Positions 34,366 to 45,679 are shown, counted from the first letter of the stretch. The stretch: 64,000 bases of DNA from Anoxybacteroides tepidamans (GCF_014201465.1 NZ_JACHEP010000013.1:17700-81699), one strand, 5' to 3'. Notes: generated by a model not told the origin, from the letters alone. A program made the numbers and translations.

Positions 34366-35718
34366 ATGATTAAAAAGTTGTTAGTAGCAAATCGAGGAGA
34401 AATCGCCGTTCGCGTCATTCGCGCTTGCAAGGAACTTGGTATTGAGACGGTGGCGGTGTTTTCTGAAGCGGACCGGGAGGCACTTCACGTTCAATTAGCG
34501 GATGAAGCATATTGCATCGGACCGACCGCTTCAAAAGACAGCTATTTAAACTTTACGAACATTATGAGTGTCGCCACATTAACCGGATGTGACGCTATCC
34601 ATCCAGGGTACGGATTTTTAGCGGAAAATGCTGCGTTTGCTGAGCTTTGCCGCGAATGCAATGTGACGTTTGTCGGTCCAAGTCCGGAAGCGATTGCAAA
34701 AATGGGGATTAAAGATATCGCCCGCGAAACGATGCGCGAAGCAGGCGTTCCAATTGTTCCTGGTTCGAGAGGAATTGTTGAAAGCATGGATGAAGCGGTT
34801 GCGCTCGCGAACGAAATCGGCTATCCTGTCATTATTAAGGCAACGGCTGGCGGCGGCGGAAAAGGAATTCGTGTCGCGAGAAACGAGCAAGAGCTGATCA
34901 AAGGCATTAACATTACCCAGCAAGAAGCGGCGACAGCGTTCGGAAATCCGGGCGTATATATTGAGAAATATATCGAAGATTTCCGTCACGTTGAAATTCA
35001 AGTGCTCGCGGACTCCTATGGCAATGCCATCCATTTAGGGGAGCGCGACTGCTCGATCCAGCGCCGCTTACAAAAGCTTGTCGAAGAAGCACCGTCTCCG
35101 GCTTTGGATGAAGAAATGCGGAAGCAAATGGGAGAAGCGGCGGTTAAAGCGGCAAAAGCCGTGAATTATACCGGTGCCGGAACCGTGGAGTTCATTTTTG
35201 ACCATAAGGCGAAAAAATTTTACTTTATGGAAATGAATACGCGCATTCAAGTGGAGCATCCGGTCACAGAGTTGATTACGGGTGTGGACTTAATTAAAGA
35301 ACAAATTCGCGTTGCTTCTGGAGAGAAGCTGTCGCTCATGCAAGAAGATATCACGTTTAACGGCTGGGCAATTGAATGCCGCATTAACGCGGAAAATCCG
35401 GAAAAAAATTTTATGCCGTCACCGGGAAGGATTCAAATGTATCTCCCGCCTGGAGGATTAGGGGTGCGCATCGATTCGGCGGCTTATCCGGGGTATATGA
35501 TTCCCCCTTATTACGATTCGATGATTGCGAAACTCATCGTCCATGCCCCGACGAGGGAAGAAGCGATTGCGAGAATGAAACGGGCGCTCAGTGAATTTAT
35601 TATCGAAGGGATTCATACAACGATTCCTTTTCACTTAAAATTATTAGAGCACGAAAAATTCGTGCAAGGGGACTTCAACACGAAGTTTCTCGAGTTGTAT
35701 GATGTGATGAAATCATAG
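34366..35718 (+). CDS. accC: biotin carboxylase subunit of acetyl-CoA carboxylase
   Basis: A 450-residue ATP-grasp enzyme that carboxylates biotin on AccB. N-terminal [19 protein letters not shown], glycine-rich ATP loop [14 protein letters not shown], and [14 protein letters not shown] with catalytic Glu and Arg are intact. Length is standard. Confidence 0.97.
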   Translation: MIKKLLVANRGEIAVRVIRACKELGIETVAVFSEADREALHVQLADEAYCIGPTASKDSYLNFTNIMSVATLTGCDAIHPGYGFLAENAAFAELCRECNVTFVGPSPEAIAKMGIKDIARETMREAGVPIVPGSRGIVESMDEAVALANEIGYPVIIKATAGGGGKGIRVARNEQELIKGINITQQEAATAFGNPGVYIEKYIEDFRHVEIQVLADSYGNAIHLGERDCSIQRRLQKLVEEAPSPALDEEMRKQMGEAAVKAAKAVNYTGAGTVEFIFDHKAKKFYFMEMNTRIQVEHPVTELITGVDLIKEQIRVASGEKLSLMQEDITFNGWAIECRINAENPEKNFMPSPGRIQMYLPPGGLGVRIDSAAYPGYMIPPYYDSMIAKLIVHAPTREEAIARMKRALSEFIIEGIHTTIPFHLKLLEHEKFVQGDFNTKFLELYDVMKS

Positions 35719-35730
35719 GAGGTGCTGTAG

Positions 35731-36126
35731 ATGTCTGAGCACGTATTTGAAGTGGAGCAAGAGTCAACTAGCTTAGGAAAAGTCGAAATTGCTCCGGAAG
35801 TGATTGAAGTTATTGCTGGAATTGCGGCAAGCGAAGTCGAAGGTGTTGCGCAAATGCGCGGAAATTTTGCTGCAGGCGTCGTCGAACGGTTCGGCAAGAA
35901 AAACCATGGAAAAGGCGTAAAAGTCGATTTAAGAGAAGAAGGAGTAGCGATCGATATTTACTGCCTCATCCAATTTGGCGTTTCGATCCCGAGCGTTGCG
36001 AAAAAAATCCAAGAAAACGTCCGCCAAGCATTGTTTAATATGACAGGCTTAGAAACGAGTGAAATTAACGTTCACGTTGTCGGCATTCAATTCGATACGC
36101 CTAAACAAGAACAAGAAATCGAATAA
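35731..36126 (+). CDS. yqhY: Asp23/Gls24 family protein YqhY
   Basis: A 131-residue DUF322 (Asp23/Gls24) protein with IAPEVIEVIAGIAASEVEGV and IQENVRQALFNMTGLE. In B. subtilis YqhY is co-transcribed with accBC and its loss upsets lipid synthesis through acetyl-CoA carboxylase. Here it follows accC by 12 bases and is followed by a strong terminator, so it is in the same unit. Confidence 0.94.
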   Translation: MSEHVFEVEQESTSLGKVEIAPEVIEVIAGIAASEVEGVAQMRGNFAAGVVERFGKKNHGKGVKVDLREEGVAIDIYCLIQFGVSIPSVAKKIQENVRQALFNMTGLETSEINVHVVGIQFDTPKQEQEIE

Positions 36127-36133
36127 AAGAGAA

Positions 36134-36170
36134 GGGGGCTCATGAACAAAATAAAGAGCCCCCTTTGTAT
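36134..36170 (+). terminator. terminator of the accBC-yqhY operon
   Basis: Stem GGGGGCTC / GAGCCCCC with a 14-base loop and TTTGTATTT. Confidence 0.88.
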
Positions 36171-36192
36171 TTAAAAAAATTTAGTATCACGA

Positions 36193-36372
36193 ATGTTGAT
36201 TATCCATTATTTTGCTAAAAAAACAGAGAATCGTACGGCAGAAAAGCTAGGAATAGAACTATCTCAACTGGTTTTTATTGGGGAATCAACACGCCTGATT
36301 TAGATCTTAGTTGACGGACGTATTTTTTATGCCATTAGCAAAAGCCGACAATTTTATATACCACATGAATGA
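36193..36372 (+). pseudogene. possible gene remnant with one in-frame TAG
   Basis: From ATG 36193 a frame of 60 codons is broken only by TAG at 36301-36303. Before the stop it reads like a real protein (AKKTENRTAEKLGIELSQL, then VFIGEST); after it, VDGRIFYAISKSRQFYIPHE. I do not recognise the family. No clear ribosome binding site is visible, so it may be the tail of an older gene. It lies between two terminator/promoter regions in a gap that is empty in B. subtilis. Confidence 0.35.
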
Positions 36373-36656
36373 TTTGTACGGGTTGCAGTATCACTGATCA
36401 TGAAAATATGGTATGATTATCGCATAAACGTTCGTTTATATATAAGAAAAGCGGAGGCGACTTAATTTCGTCTAAAGGCAGTGCGCGTCCTGCGGAGAGC
36501 GGCGAAATGTCGTCTTGGCACCATCTCAAAGCCAAACGTCCTTTCGAAGAGAAGTGCTTGCCACTTCGACTGAGGAAAGTTATTTGGCATAAGAGACCTA
36601 GACAGCAACGAAACATTTTATCCGTTTCGAATTATGTCAAATTGAGGAGGAAAACG
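36373..36656 (+). other. leader region of nusB with a dispersed repeat
   Basis: No gene is supported. TATGAT near 36412 could be a -10. From 36447 (AAAAGCGGAGGCGAC) to about 36600 the sequence is GC-richer than its flanks and can fold (CGAC..ATTTCG with CGAAAT..GTCG). Its start matches a copy in the bkd operon at 58386. The end is the nusB ribosome binding site. Confidence 0.5.
36447..36600 (+). repeat. dispersed AGCGGAGGCG-type repeat, copy 1
   Basis: Begins GAAAAGCGGAGGCGA, the same 15 bases that open the copy at 58386. The remainder diverges but both are GC-rich, non-coding and able to fold. The outer limits are estimated. Confidence 0.5.
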
Positions 36657-37052
36657 ATGAAGCGGCATACAGCGAGGGAAAAAGCGCTCCAAGCGCTGTT
36701 TCAAATTGACGTCGGTCGGATCGAACCGGAAGAAGCAATTCACAACGTGGTAAATGAAGATGAAATCGATCCGTTCCTTCGCGAACTCGTTTTTGGTGTG
36801 GTAGAGCATCGAGACGAGATCGATGAACTATTGCGCAACAACTTAGAAAAATGGACGCTGGAGCGGGTAGCGAACGTCGACCGTTCCATTTTGCGCATGG
36901 CGACATATGAAATGAAATATGTAGAGGATGTCCCGTTTAAAGTCAGCTTTGACGAAGCGATCGAATTAGCGAAAAAATTTGGCGATGATAAATCAAGCCG
37001 GTTTATTAACGCGGTTCTTTCAAAAGTGAAAGACGCATTGCAAATGTCATGA
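36657..37052 (+). CDS. nusB: transcription antitermination factor NusB
   Basis: ATG 36657 follows TTGAGGAGGAAAACG; the longer frame runs through the repeat and is rejected. The 131-residue all-helical protein begins [20 protein letters not shown] and ends [19 protein letters not shown], both typical. It binds boxA RNA with NusE in rRNA antitermination. Confidence 0.96.
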   Translation: MKRHTAREKALQALFQIDVGRIEPEEAIHNVVNEDEIDPFLRELVFGVVEHRDEIDELLRNNLEKWTLERVANVDRSILRMATYEMKYVEDVPFKVSFDEAIELAKKFGDDKSSRFINAVLSKVKDALQMS

Positions 37053-37116
37053 TTGCTGATACAATACGAAACATAAACGACACAAAATGAACGATCAGAA
37101 AAGGGGAGTAGGAACG

Positions 37117-37980
37117 ATGGCAGCACAAATCATTAATGGAACAGAATTAGCAAGCGTAAAACGCGCCCAATTGGCAAAAGAAGTGGAGGAGCTAAAGAGC
37201 AAAGGAATCGAGCCAGGTCTTACGGTCATTCTTGTCGGCGACAACCCGGCGTCCCACTCGTACGTGAAAGGCAAACAAAAAGCATGTGCCGAAGTCGGCA
37301 TTCGTTCGACATTGTTGACGTTTCCTGAAACGATTACAGAATCGTTTTTATTGCAACAAATCAAACAGCTCAATGATGATCCGGCGGTTCATGGCATTTT
37401 AGTACAACTCCCGCTTCCAAGCCATATTAACGAACTGAAAGTGATCGAAGCGATCGCACCGGAAAAAGATGTTGATGGTTTTCACCCGATTAACGTCGGC
37501 CGCATGATGGTCGGACAAAAGGCGTTTCTTCCGTGTACTCCGTACGGCATTTTATTTATGGTGCAGTCGCTCGGTGTGGATATTGCCGGCAAACATGTCG
37601 TCGTCGTCGGCCGCAGCAACATCGTCGGCAAACCGGTCGGGCAATTATTTTTACGCGAACATGCGACGGTCACGTACTGCCATTCTAAAACAAAAGATTT
37701 AGCAGCGATCACTCGTCAAGCCGACATTTTAATTGTGGCGGTCGGCAAAGCCAATTTGATCGGCGCGCAACATGTGAAAGAAGGAGCGATTGTGATCGAT
37801 GTCGGCGTCAATCGGCTAGAAAATGGGAAATTATGCGGTGACGTCCGATTTGATGAAGTGAAGGAAGTGGCCAGCTATTTAACGCCTGTGCCAAAAGGGG
37901 TCGGCCCGATGACGATTACAATGCTTCTTCATAATACGGTCGAAGCAGCGCGCGAATATGCGCAGCAAGTTCAGCGATAA
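37117..37980 (+). CDS. folD: bifunctional methylene-THF dehydrogenase / cyclohydrolase
   Basis: ATG 37117 follows GGGGAGTAGGAACG. The 287-residue protein interconverts 5,10-methylene-THF and 10-formyl-[21 protein letters not shown] holds the catalytic Lys; [14 protein letters not shown] is the NADP loop; [16 protein letters not shown] closes the protein. It links to the glycine cleavage system, which makes methylene-THF. Confidence 0.97.
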   Translation: MAAQIINGTELASVKRAQLAKEVEELKSKGIEPGLTVILVGDNPASHSYVKGKQKACAEVGIRSTLLTFPETITESFLLQQIKQLNDDPAVHGILVQLPLPSHINELKVIEAIAPEKDVDGFHPINVGRMMVGQKAFLPCTPYGILFMVQSLGVDIAGKHVVVVGRSNIVGKPVGQLFLREHATVTYCHSKTKDLAAITRQADILIVAVGKANLIGAQHVKEGAIVIDVGVNRLENGKLCGDVRFDEVKEVASYLTPVPKGVGPMTITMLLHNTVEAAREYAQQVQR

Positions 37981-37994
37981 GCGAGGACGGTCTT

Positions 37995-39347
37995 GTGGCA
38001 GAAATTAAATATGTTACGGTGACGGCGCTTACGAAATACATTAAGCGCAAATTTGAGGTCGATCCGCATTTGCAAGATTTATGGATTAAAGGGGAAATTT
38101 CCAACTTTACGTATCATTCGCGTGGCCATATGTATTTTACGCTCAAAGACGAAAATGCGCGCATTCAAGCCGTCATGTTTGCCGGCTATAACCGTTATTT
38201 GGCGTTTCGGCCGGAGAACGGCATGAAAGTGCTTGTGCGCGGTGAAATTTCTGTCTACGAACCGAGCGGCAACTATCAAATTTATGTGAAAGAAATGCAG
38301 CCGGAAGGGATCGGGAACTTGTATTTGGCTTATGAACAGCTGAAACAGCGGCTCGAAGCAGAAGGATTGTTTTCCCAAGAGCATAAACAGCCGATCCCGT
38401 CTTTTCCGCGCTATATTGGGGTCGTCACATCGCCGACTGGGGCGGCGATCCGCGATATTGTCACAACAATTCGCCGCCGCTATCCGCTTGGGACGGTCAT
38501 TTTGTTTCCATCGCTCGTTCAAGGAGAGCATGCGGCCGATTCGATCGTTCGCTCGATTGAAAAAGCGAATGAACTCGGATATATCGATGTGCTGATCGTT
38601 GGCCGCGGCGGCGGGTCGATTGAAGAACTTTGGGCGTTCAATGAAGAGAAGGTGGCGCGGGCGATTTTCGCTTCCCGCGTTCCGGTCATTTCGGCAGTCG
38701 GTCATGAAACGGACTTTACGATCGCTGATTTCGTTGCCGATTTGCGCGCGCCGACGCCAACCGGAGCGGCGGAATTAGCCGTGCCTCACGTCGCCGAATT
38801 GATCGAGCGGCTGACACAGCGAAAAGTGCGATTGATTCGGGCGATGAAAGAAAAAATGGCAGCCGAATCCGAGCGGTTAAGCCGCCTGCAAAAATCGTAT
38901 GCGTTTCGCTATCCGAAAAAACTATACGAGCAAAAAGAGCAGCAGTTAGACACACTTTTAGAACGGCTGAAGCGACAAACCGAGCGGCTTTTCGAGCGAA
39001 AACGGGAGCGCTTTGAACAGCTTCACCTAAAGTTAGAGGCCCATCATCCAGCGGAACAGCTAGCAAAAATGGTGGAAAAACAACAAGCGCTGACAAAATC
39101 ATTAGAAAAAGAAATGCAGTCGCTTTTGAAACAAAAGCAATGGCAGTTTACCTCGCTTTTATCGCAACTGCATGCGTTAAGCCCGCTAAAAATTATGGAG
39201 CGCGGCTACAGCTTAGTCTATAATGAAAAAGAGGAATTAGTAAAAAGCGTTCGGCAAGTGCAGCCGGGAGATACAATTCAAGTGCGCTTGCAAGATGGGC
39301 GTCTTGATTGTCACGTATGGGGAATGGAGGAAGCGTTCGATGAGTGA
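37995..39347 (+). CDS. xseA: exodeoxyribonuclease VII large subunit
   Basis: A 450-residue protein with an N-terminal OB fold ([28 protein letters not shown]), the nuclease core ([37 protein letters not shown]) and a long coiled-coil part. GTG 37995 is the start. Overlaps xseB by eight bases. Confidence 0.96.
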   Translation: MAEIKYVTVTALTKYIKRKFEVDPHLQDLWIKGEISNFTYHSRGHMYFTLKDENARIQAVMFAGYNRYLAFRPENGMKVLVRGEISVYEPSGNYQIYVKEMQPEGIGNLYLAYEQLKQRLEAEGLFSQEHKQPIPSFPRYIGVVTSPTGAAIRDIVTTIRRRYPLGTVILFPSLVQGEHAADSIVRSIEKANELGYIDVLIVGRGGGSIEELWAFNEEKVARAIFASRVPVISAVGHETDFTIADFVADLRAPTPTGAAELAVPHVAELIERLTQRKVRLIRAMKEKMAAESERLSRLQKSYAFRYPKKLYEQKEQQLDTLLERLKRQTERLFERKRERFEQLHLKLEAHHPAEQLAKMVEKQQALTKSLEKEMQSLLKQKQWQFTSLLSQLHALSPLKIMERGYSLVYNEKEELVKSVRQVQPGDTIQVRLQDGRLDCHVWGMEEAFDE

Positions 39348-39570
39348 AGAAAAAGAATTAACGTTTGAAGAAGCGATGAAACAGCTTGAAGAAATCGTGG
39401 GAAAATTAGAAGAAGGCAACGTTCCGCTTGAACAGGCGATTTCGTTTTTTCAAGAAGGAATGCGTCTTTCCAAATGGTGCCATGATAAACTGCAGCATGC
39501 CGAAAAACAAATGGAGTACATTTTGCGCGAAGACGGACAATTAGCGCCTTTCTCCATTGAGGAGGAATAA
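39340..39570 (+). CDS. xseB: exodeoxyribonuclease VII small subunit
   Basis: A 76-residue protein, two helices, with [20 protein letters not shown] and [15 protein letters not shown] 39340 lies in the xseA end behind GGAATGGAGG. Partner of XseA. Confidence 0.95.
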   Translation: MSEEKELTFEEAMKQLEEIVGKLEEGNVPLEQAISFFQEGMRLSKWCHDKLQHAEKQMEYILREDGQLAPFSIEEE

Positions 39571-39572
39571 CG

Positions 39573-40454
39573 TTGGTGGAGCAATTTTTACGGGAACAGA
39601 AGCAGCTCGTTGAGGCACAACTTCCCCGCTATATCGCTCGCTTGAACGCTCCGGGCACATTGAAACAGGCGATGTTATACTCGCTTGAAGCAGGCGGAAA
39701 GCGCATCCGTCCGCTCCTTTTATTGGCGACGTTGCATGCGTTTCATAAAGAAATAGAAATCGGTCTGCCGGTTGCCTGCGCCATTGAAATGATTCATACA
39801 TATTCATTAATTCACGACGATTTGCCGAGCATGGATAACGACGATTTGCGGCGCGGAAAGCCGACAAACCATAAAGTATTCGGCGAAGCAATGGCAATTT
39901 TGGCGGGGGACGGATTGCTTACGTATGCGTTTCAAGTCATTGCCGAGATGCCGGATGCGCAAGTGGCGCCGGAAACAAAGCTGGCGTTAATCGCTGAACT
40001 CGCTAAAGCCGCAGGGCCCGAAGGAATGGTGGCTGGACAAGTGGCGGATATGGAAGGGGAAGGACAGCGGCTTTTGCTAGAAGAGTTGGAGTATATTCAT
40101 CGTCATAAAACGGGAAAAATGCTCCAATATAGCGTGCTGGCCGGGGCGCTGTTAGCCGGGGCGGACGAAGCGCAAAGAGCATATCTTGATGCGTTTGCTT
40201 CGCATTTAGGGCTAGCGTTTCAAATCCGCGACGATATTCTTGATATTGAAGGATCGGAAGAAAAAATTGGCAAAAAAGTCGGTAGTGATATTGAAAACGA
40301 AAAAGTGACGTATCCGTTACTATTGACGATGGAAGGGGCTAAAGAAAAGCTAAACTTTCATATTGCAGAAGCAAAGCGCTATTTGCAAGCTGCAGACGTA
40401 CAAGATGATGCATTGCGCTATATTTGCGATTTAGTCGCTACGCGCGATCATTAA
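39573..40454 (+). CDS. ispA: farnesyl diphosphate synthase (polyprenyl synthase family)
   Basis: A 293-residue prenyl transferase. First aspartate-rich motif DDLPSMDNDD, second DDILD; GGKRIRP near residue 47. Short chain length is suggested by the residues before the first motif. It makes farnesyl diphosphate for quinone and wall lipid carriers. TTG 39573 or GTG 39576 behind GAGGAGG is the start. The next gene, dxs, starts the same pathway. Confidence 0.94.
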   Translation: MVEQFLREQKQLVEAQLPRYIARLNAPGTLKQAMLYSLEAGGKRIRPLLLLATLHAFHKEIEIGLPVACAIEMIHTYSLIHDDLPSMDNDDLRRGKPTNHKVFGEAMAILAGDGLLTYAFQVIAEMPDAQVAPETKLALIAELAKAAGPEGMVAGQVADMEGEGQRLLLEELEYIHRHKTGKMLQYSVLAGALLAGADEAQRAYLDAFASHLGLAFQIRDDILDIEGSEEKIGKKVGSDIENEKVTYPLLLTMEGAKEKLNFHIAEAKRYLQAADVQDDALRYICDLVATRDH

Positions 40455-40673
40455 AAACGGAAGGTCGTTGTTGTTTCCCTGTTTCTTATGTTATAGTGAA
40501 AAAATGGAGGTATTGCCGTTATCACATTTGTGTTAGCGGCTCTTTTTACGCTTGTGAGGAAAATAGCGGCAGAACATTTTTCTTTATTCATTTATCATGT
40601 ATAATAATAAATAATATCTGTATTATATCAGCGCACTTGAAGTGAATGATAAAACGAAAGCGAGTGGTCTCGT

Positions 40674-42566
40674 TTGAATTTAACCGAAATTAAAGATCCG
40701 CGCTTTTTAAAATCGATGTCTACAGAACAGCTCATTCAGTTAAGCGCGGACATCCGGCAATTTTTGATTGAGAAGCTATCGAAAACAGGCGGACATATCG
40801 GACCTAATCTCGGAGTGGTTGAACTGACGATTGCGCTTCATAAAGTATTTGACAGTCCGAAAGATAAATTACTTTGGGATGTCGGTCATCAGTCGTATGT
40901 CCATAAAATTTTAACCGGGCGTGCGGGAGAATTTAATACGTTAAGACAATATAAAGGGCTTTGCGGTTTTCCGAAACGGAGCGAAAGCGAGCATGATGTG
41001 TGGGAAACAGGACATAGCTCGACATCGTTATCAGCAGCGATGGGGATGGCGATTGCCCGCGATTTAAAAGGAACGAATGAGTACATCGTTCCAATTATCG
41101 GCGACGGAGCATTAACGGGCGGAATGGCGCTCGAAGCGCTTAACCATATCGGCCATGAGAAAAAAGATATGATCGTTGTGTTGAACGACAATGAAATGTC
41201 GATTGCGCCGAATGTCGGTGCGCTTCATAACGTGCTCGGCCGTTTACGGACCGCTGGAAAATATCAATGGGTGAAAGATGAACTGGAAATGCTGCTAAAA
41301 AAAATTCCGGCCGTCGGTGGGAAATTAGCAGCAACCGCCGAGCGAATTAAAGATAGCTTAAAATATTTGCTCGTATCCGGCGTCTTTTTTGAAGAGCTCG
41401 GGTTCACGTATCTCGGACCGGTAAACGGACATGATTTTGATGATTTATTTGAGAATTTACATTATGCAAAAAAAATTAAAGGACCTGTGTTGCTTCATGT
41501 TATTACAAAAAAAGGAAAAGGATATCATCCGGCGGAAAACGATAAAGTCGGGACATGGCACGGCACTGGTCCATATAAAATTGAAACGGGCGACTTTTTA
41601 AAACCGGTTGATCAAGCGCCTTCGTGGAGTGAACTTGTCAGTGAAACGGTGCGAAAGCTGGCGCGCACAGACTCGCGCATTGTGGCAATTACTCCAGCGA
41701 TGCCGGTCGGCTCGAAGCTAGAAGGATTTGCGAGCGAATTTCCAGACCGAATGTACGACGTCGGCATTGCAGAACAGCATGCGACGACGCTCGCGGCAGG
41801 GCTCGCTACACAAGGCATGAAGCCGTTTTTAGCGATTTACTCGACCTTTTTGCAGCGCGCGTATGACCAAGTTGTTCACGACGTCTGTCGGCAAAATTTA
41901 AACGTCTTTTTTGCGATTGACCGGGCTGGACTCGTTGGCGCAGACGGAGAAACGCACCAAGGGGTATTTGATATTGCCTTTTTGCGCCACGTTCCAAATC
42001 TTGTTCTCATGATGCCGAAAGATGAAAATGAAGGGCAGCACATGGTCTATACCGCCATTCAATATGACGATGGTCCGATTGCGCTTCGCTTTCCGCGCGG
42101 CAACGGCCTTGGTGTAAAAATGGACGCTGAGCTTCGCACCATCCCGATCGGCACATGGGAAGTGTTGCGTGAAGGGCGAGATATCGCGATTTTAACGTTC
42201 GGAACGACGATTCCGATGGCGCTTGAGGCAGCGGAAAAGCTGGCGAAAGAAAATGTGTCCGTCAAAGTGGTGAACGCCCGTTTCATTAAGCCGATGGATG
42301 AAGCAATGCTTCATGAGTTGTTCGAAAGCAATATGCCGCTATTAACGATTGAAGAAGCGGCGTTACAAGGCGGCTTTGGCAGCGCAGTGCTTGAATTTGC
42401 GCACGATCATGGCTATCATCAAACAGTCATTCAGCGCATGGGCATTCCGGATCGTTTCATTGAACACGGAAGTGTAAAAGAATTGCTGCAAGAAATCGGC
42501 TTAACAACAGTACATGTTGTCGATCGCGTGAAAACAATGATACCAAGAAAACAAAAAAGGGCATGA
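40674..42566 (+). CDS. dxs: 1-deoxy-D-xylulose-5-phosphate synthase
   Basis: A 630-residue thiamine-diphosphate enzyme, first step of the MEP isoprenoid path. TPP site [16 protein letters not shown]...[19 protein letters not shown]; transketolase-like middle with [15 protein letters not shown] and [17 protein letters not shown] 40674 is the likely start (weak GAGTGG before it), matching the family N-terminus ([18 protein letters not shown]). Confidence 0.95.
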   Translation: MNLTEIKDPRFLKSMSTEQLIQLSADIRQFLIEKLSKTGGHIGPNLGVVELTIALHKVFDSPKDKLLWDVGHQSYVHKILTGRAGEFNTLRQYKGLCGFPKRSESEHDVWETGHSSTSLSAAMGMAIARDLKGTNEYIVPIIGDGALTGGMALEALNHIGHEKKDMIVVLNDNEMSIAPNVGALHNVLGRLRTAGKYQWVKDELEMLLKKIPAVGGKLAATAERIKDSLKYLLVSGVFFEELGFTYLGPVNGHDFDDLFENLHYAKKIKGPVLLHVITKKGKGYHPAENDKVGTWHGTGPYKIETGDFLKPVDQAPSWSELVSETVRKLARTDSRIVAITPAMPVGSKLEGFASEFPDRMYDVGIAEQHATTLAAGLATQGMKPFLAIYSTFLQRAYDQVVHDVCRQNLNVFFAIDRAGLVGADGETHQGVFDIAFLRHVPNLVLMMPKDENEGQHMVYTAIQYDDGPIALRFPRGNGLGVKMDAELRTIPIGTWEVLREGRDIAILTFGTTIPMALEAAEKLAKENVSVKVVNARFIKPMDEAMLHELFESNMPLLTIEEAALQGGFGSAVLEFAHDHGYHQTVIQRMGIPDRFIEHGSVKELLQEIGLTTVHVVDRVKTMIPRKQKRA

Positions 42567-42569
42567 GAG

Positions 42570-43409
42570 ATGAAAGGAAAAAAAGAACGGCTTGATATAC
42601 TATTAGTTGAACGAGGATTGGCCGAAACGCGCGAAAAAGCGAAGCGGGCGATTATGGCCGGGCTTGTTTACTCGAACGAAATGCGCTTAGACAAGCCCGG
42701 AGAGAAAGTGTCAGCGGACATCCCGCTTACAGTTAAAGGAAACGCAATGCCATATGTTAGCCGCGGTGGGTTAAAGTTGGAAAAAGCGTTGCGCACGTTC
42801 GACGTAACGGTAAAAGATAAGATTTTGTTGGACATCGGCGCGTCTACAGGCGGCTTTACTGATTGCGCCTTGCAGCATGGGGCGAAAATGTCATATGCGC
42901 TCGATGTCGGGTACAACCAGTTGGCTTGGAAACTTCGCCAAGATGAGCGAGTTGTTGTCATGGAGCGAACGAATTTCCGTTACGTAACGCCGGCCCATTT
43001 TACGAAAGGCCTTCCGGAATTTGCGACGATCGATGTATCGTTTATTTCGCTCAAGCTCATTTTACCTGTTTTAAAAACGGTTCTCGTTCCGGGAAGTGAC
43101 GTGATTGCACTTGTGAAGCCGCAGTTCGAAGCGGGAAGAGAACACGTTGGAAAAAAAGGAATCGTTCGGGAAGCAAACATTCATGAATTCGTCCTTGTGT
43201 CGATGATTGAATTTGCGCTTCACGAAGGCTATGACGTCCTTGACTTGTCTCATTCACCGATTACCGGAGGAGACGGCAATATCGAATTTTTGCTTCATCT
43301 CCGCTGGGAAGGAGAAAAAGAAATCGGCGATAACAAGCTGTCTAAACGGCCGAGTGAAGTCGTCAAACAAGCACACGAAAAGCTAGTGAATGGAGAGCCG
43401 AGGGAATAA
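42570..43409 (+). CDS. tlyA: TlyA-family rRNA methyltransferase / hemolysin-like (YqxC)
   Basis: A 279-residue protein with an N-terminal S4 RNA-binding domain (RLDILLVERGLAETREKAKR) and an FtsJ-like methyltransferase (LDIGASTGGFTDCALQHGA; KPQFEAGREHVGKKGIV). Relatives methylate 2'-OH of rRNA. It starts three bases after dxs, thus in the same operon. Confidence 0.92.
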   Translation: MKGKKERLDILLVERGLAETREKAKRAIMAGLVYSNEMRLDKPGEKVSADIPLTVKGNAMPYVSRGGLKLEKALRTFDVTVKDKILLDIGASTGGFTDCALQHGAKMSYALDVGYNQLAWKLRQDERVVVMERTNFRYVTPAHFTKGLPEFATIDVSFISLKLILPVLKTVLVPGSDVIALVKPQFEAGREHVGKKGIVREANIHEFVLVSMIEFALHEGYDVLDLSHSPITGGDGNIEFLLHLRWEGEKEIGDNKLSKRPSEVVKQAHEKLVNGEPRE

Positions 43410-43431
43410 CAAATGCGTTATTCCCGTTTTT
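43402..43431 (+). terminator. terminator after tlyA
   Basis: Stem GGGAATAAC / GTTATTCCC with GTTTTT; it overlaps the tlyA stop codon. Confidence 0.72.
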
Positions 43432-43459
43432 ATGATAAATACTGTGCGAGGTGTTAACG

Positions 43460-43909
43460 TTGAATAAAGGGCAACGCCATATTAAAATTCGTGAAATTAT
43501 TACGAATTATGAAATTGAAACGCAAGATGAACTAGTTGATATGCTGAGGCAGGCGGGATTTAATGTGACGCAGGCGACCGTTTCAAGAGATATTAAAGAA
43601 TTGCAGCTCGTGAAAGTGCCGATGATGAATGGGCGTTATAAATATAGCCTTCCGGCGGATCAGCGGTTTAACCCGCTGCAAAAATTGAAGCGTGCCTTGA
43701 TGGATGCATTTGTCAAAATTGACGGCGCCGGTCATTTGCTCGTCATGAAAACGCTGCCGGGAAACGCCCACGCGATCGGCGCATTGCTCGATAATCTCGA
43801 TTGGAATGAAATCGTTGGAACGATTTGCGGCGATGATACGTGCCTCATTATTTGCCGTACTCCGGAAGATACGGAAAAAATTTCGCAGCGTTTGCTGGAT
43901 ATGCTATAA
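43460..43909 (+). CDS. argR: arginine repressor ArgR/AhrC
   Basis: TTG 43460 gives [14 protein letters not shown], the conserved start, and 149 residues, the family length. N-terminal winged helix ([27 protein letters not shown]) and C-terminal arginine-binding hexamer domain ([32 protein letters not shown]). Regulates arginine synthesis and breakdown. Confidence 0.96.
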   Translation: MNKGQRHIKIREIITNYEIETQDELVDMLRQAGFNVTQATVSRDIKELQLVKVPMMNGRYKYSLPADQRFNPLQKLKRALMDAFVKIDGAGHLLVMKTLPGNAHAIGALLDNLDWNEIVGTICGDDTCLIICRTPEDTEKISQRLLDML

Positions 43910-43927
43910 ACATGGGGTGATTCCAAC

Positions 43928-45649
43928 ATGCTAGCGGAATTGTCCATTAAAAATTTTGCGATTATCGAATCGTTGTCCATTTCGTTTGATAAAGGGCTGA
44001 CGGTATTAACAGGGGAAACGGGCGCCGGGAAGTCAATCATTATTGATGCGATTCATTTGTTAATTGGCGGGCGCGGTTCGGCTGAGTTTGTCCGTTATGG
44101 AGAAGAACGGGCAGAAATTGAAGGGCTATTTTTATTGGATGACGAAATGCATCCGTGTTATGAAAAATGCGCCGAAGTCGGCATTGACATCAGCGAAGGA
44201 ATGGTCGTGTTGCGCCGCGAAATTTCCGTCAGTGGAAAAAGCGTTTGCCGCGTCAACGGAAAATTGGTGACAATGGCGGTATTGCGCGAAATCGGCTCGA
44301 CGCTTGTCGACATTCATGGGCAGCATGAGCATCAAGAATTGATGGACCCAAGCAGGCATCTTCCGTTGCTTGATGAATATGGCGGCAAAGAAATTAGCGC
44401 CGCGCTTGAAGAATATCGCGCCGTATATGAAAAATATGAACACCTGAAAAAGCAACTTCAAAAGTTAAATGAAAATGAGCAACAAATGGCGCATCGCCTT
44501 GATTTATTAACATTTCAGCTTGATGAAATTCAAAAAGCGAACTTGCAGCCGAACGAAGATGAACAGTTGATGGAAGAAAAAGTGAAAATCATGAACTTCC
44601 AAAAAATTTACGAAGCGCTGAAACATAGCTATGAAGCGCTATATGGCGAACAGCGCGGGCTTGATTGGGTCGGGCTGGCGATGAGCCATCTAGATGATGT
44701 CACCCATATTGATTCCACACTGAAAGAGGCGTACGAAACGATTGCCAACAGCTATTATTTGCTCGAGGAAATCACTTATAAATTGCGCGATGAGTTAGAA
44801 CAATTAGAATACGATCCAAGCCGTCTCGATTTCATTGAAGGGCGCCTAAACGAAATCAACCATTTGAAACGAAAATACGGGCAAACGGTAGCCGACATTT
44901 TGCAGTATGCAGAAAAAATTGTCGACGAAATCGATACGATTCAAAACCGGGATACGCATATTCATCAGCTCCAAAAAGAGTTGCAGTCGGTCGTTGAAGA
45001 TTTGCTGATTGAGGCGAAAAATGTCACAAGTGTTCGCATGAAACACGCTCAAACGCTTATTCAGCATATTCACCAAGAACTGAAAGATTTATACATGGAT
45101 AAAACGCAATTCGATATCGTTTTTGCGAAGCGACAAGGGGCGCTAGATGCCCCGCTTATCGATGGGGTGCCGATAAAATTTCACGAAGACGGCGTCGATG
45201 TTATCGAGTTTTATCTTTCGACGAACGTCGGCGAACCGCTCAAACCGCTTGCGAAAGTCGCCTCTGGCGGGGAATTATCGCGCATCATGCTGGCATTAAA
45301 AAGCATTTTCTCGAAGCATCAAGGAGTCACATCGATCATTTTTGACGAGGTCGATACAGGGGTCAGCGGCCGCGTGGCACAAGCTATTGCTGAAAAAATT
45401 TACCGCGTGTCCGTCGGTTCGCAAGTGCTTTGCATTTCCCATTTGCCGCAAGTCGCGGCGATGGCTGATACGCATTTGTTGATCTCAAAAGAAACGGACG
45501 GAAGCCGTACGAAAACATCGGTTAAAGCGTTGACTGATGAAGAAAAAATTAAAGAAATCGGCCGAATGATTTCCGGTGTTGAAATTACGGAATTAACAAA
45601 AGAGCATGCAAAAGAATTGCTCGAATTAGCCGCGAAAATAAAAGGATGA
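43928..45649 (+). CDS. recN: DNA repair protein RecN
   Basis: A 573-residue SMC-like protein. Walker A GETGAGKSIIIDA; signature ASGGELSRIMLALK; Walker B FDEVDTGVSG; long coiled coil between about 150 and 400. It tethers broken DNA ends before recombination. Starts 18 bases after argR. Confidence 0.96.
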   Translation: MLAELSIKNFAIIESLSISFDKGLTVLTGETGAGKSIIIDAIHLLIGGRGSAEFVRYGEERAEIEGLFLLDDEMHPCYEKCAEVGIDISEGMVVLRREISVSGKSVCRVNGKLVTMAVLREIGSTLVDIHGQHEHQELMDPSRHLPLLDEYGGKEISAALEEYRAVYEKYEHLKKQLQKLNENEQQMAHRLDLLTFQLDEIQKANLQPNEDEQLMEEKVKIMNFQKIYEALKHSYEALYGEQRGLDWVGLAMSHLDDVTHIDSTLKEAYETIANSYYLLEEITYKLRDELEQLEYDPSRLDFIEGRLNEINHLKRKYGQTVADILQYAEKIVDEIDTIQNRDTHIHQLQKELQSVVEDLLIEAKNVTSVRMKHAQTLIQHIHQELKDLYMDKTQFDIVFAKRQGALDAPLIDGVPIKFHEDGVDVIEFYLSTNVGEPLKPLAKVASGGELSRIMLALKSIFSKHQGVTSIIFDEVDTGVSGRVAQAIAEKIYRVSVGSQVLCISHLPQVAAMADTHLLISKETDGSRTKTSVKALTDEEKIKEIGRMISGVEITELTKEHAKELLELAAKIKG

Positions 45650-45679
45650 AAGGCTATCCATTATGGGTAGCTTTTTTTA
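45650..45679 (+). terminator. terminator after recN
   Basis: GCTATCCA pairs with TGGGTAGC (one wobble), followed by TTTTTTT. Confidence 0.75.

Noticed and set aside
40424..40645. Small plus-strand ORF between ispA and dxs
   Set aside because: It starts inside ispA without a ribosome binding site and has an odd composition; the gap looks like a leader region.
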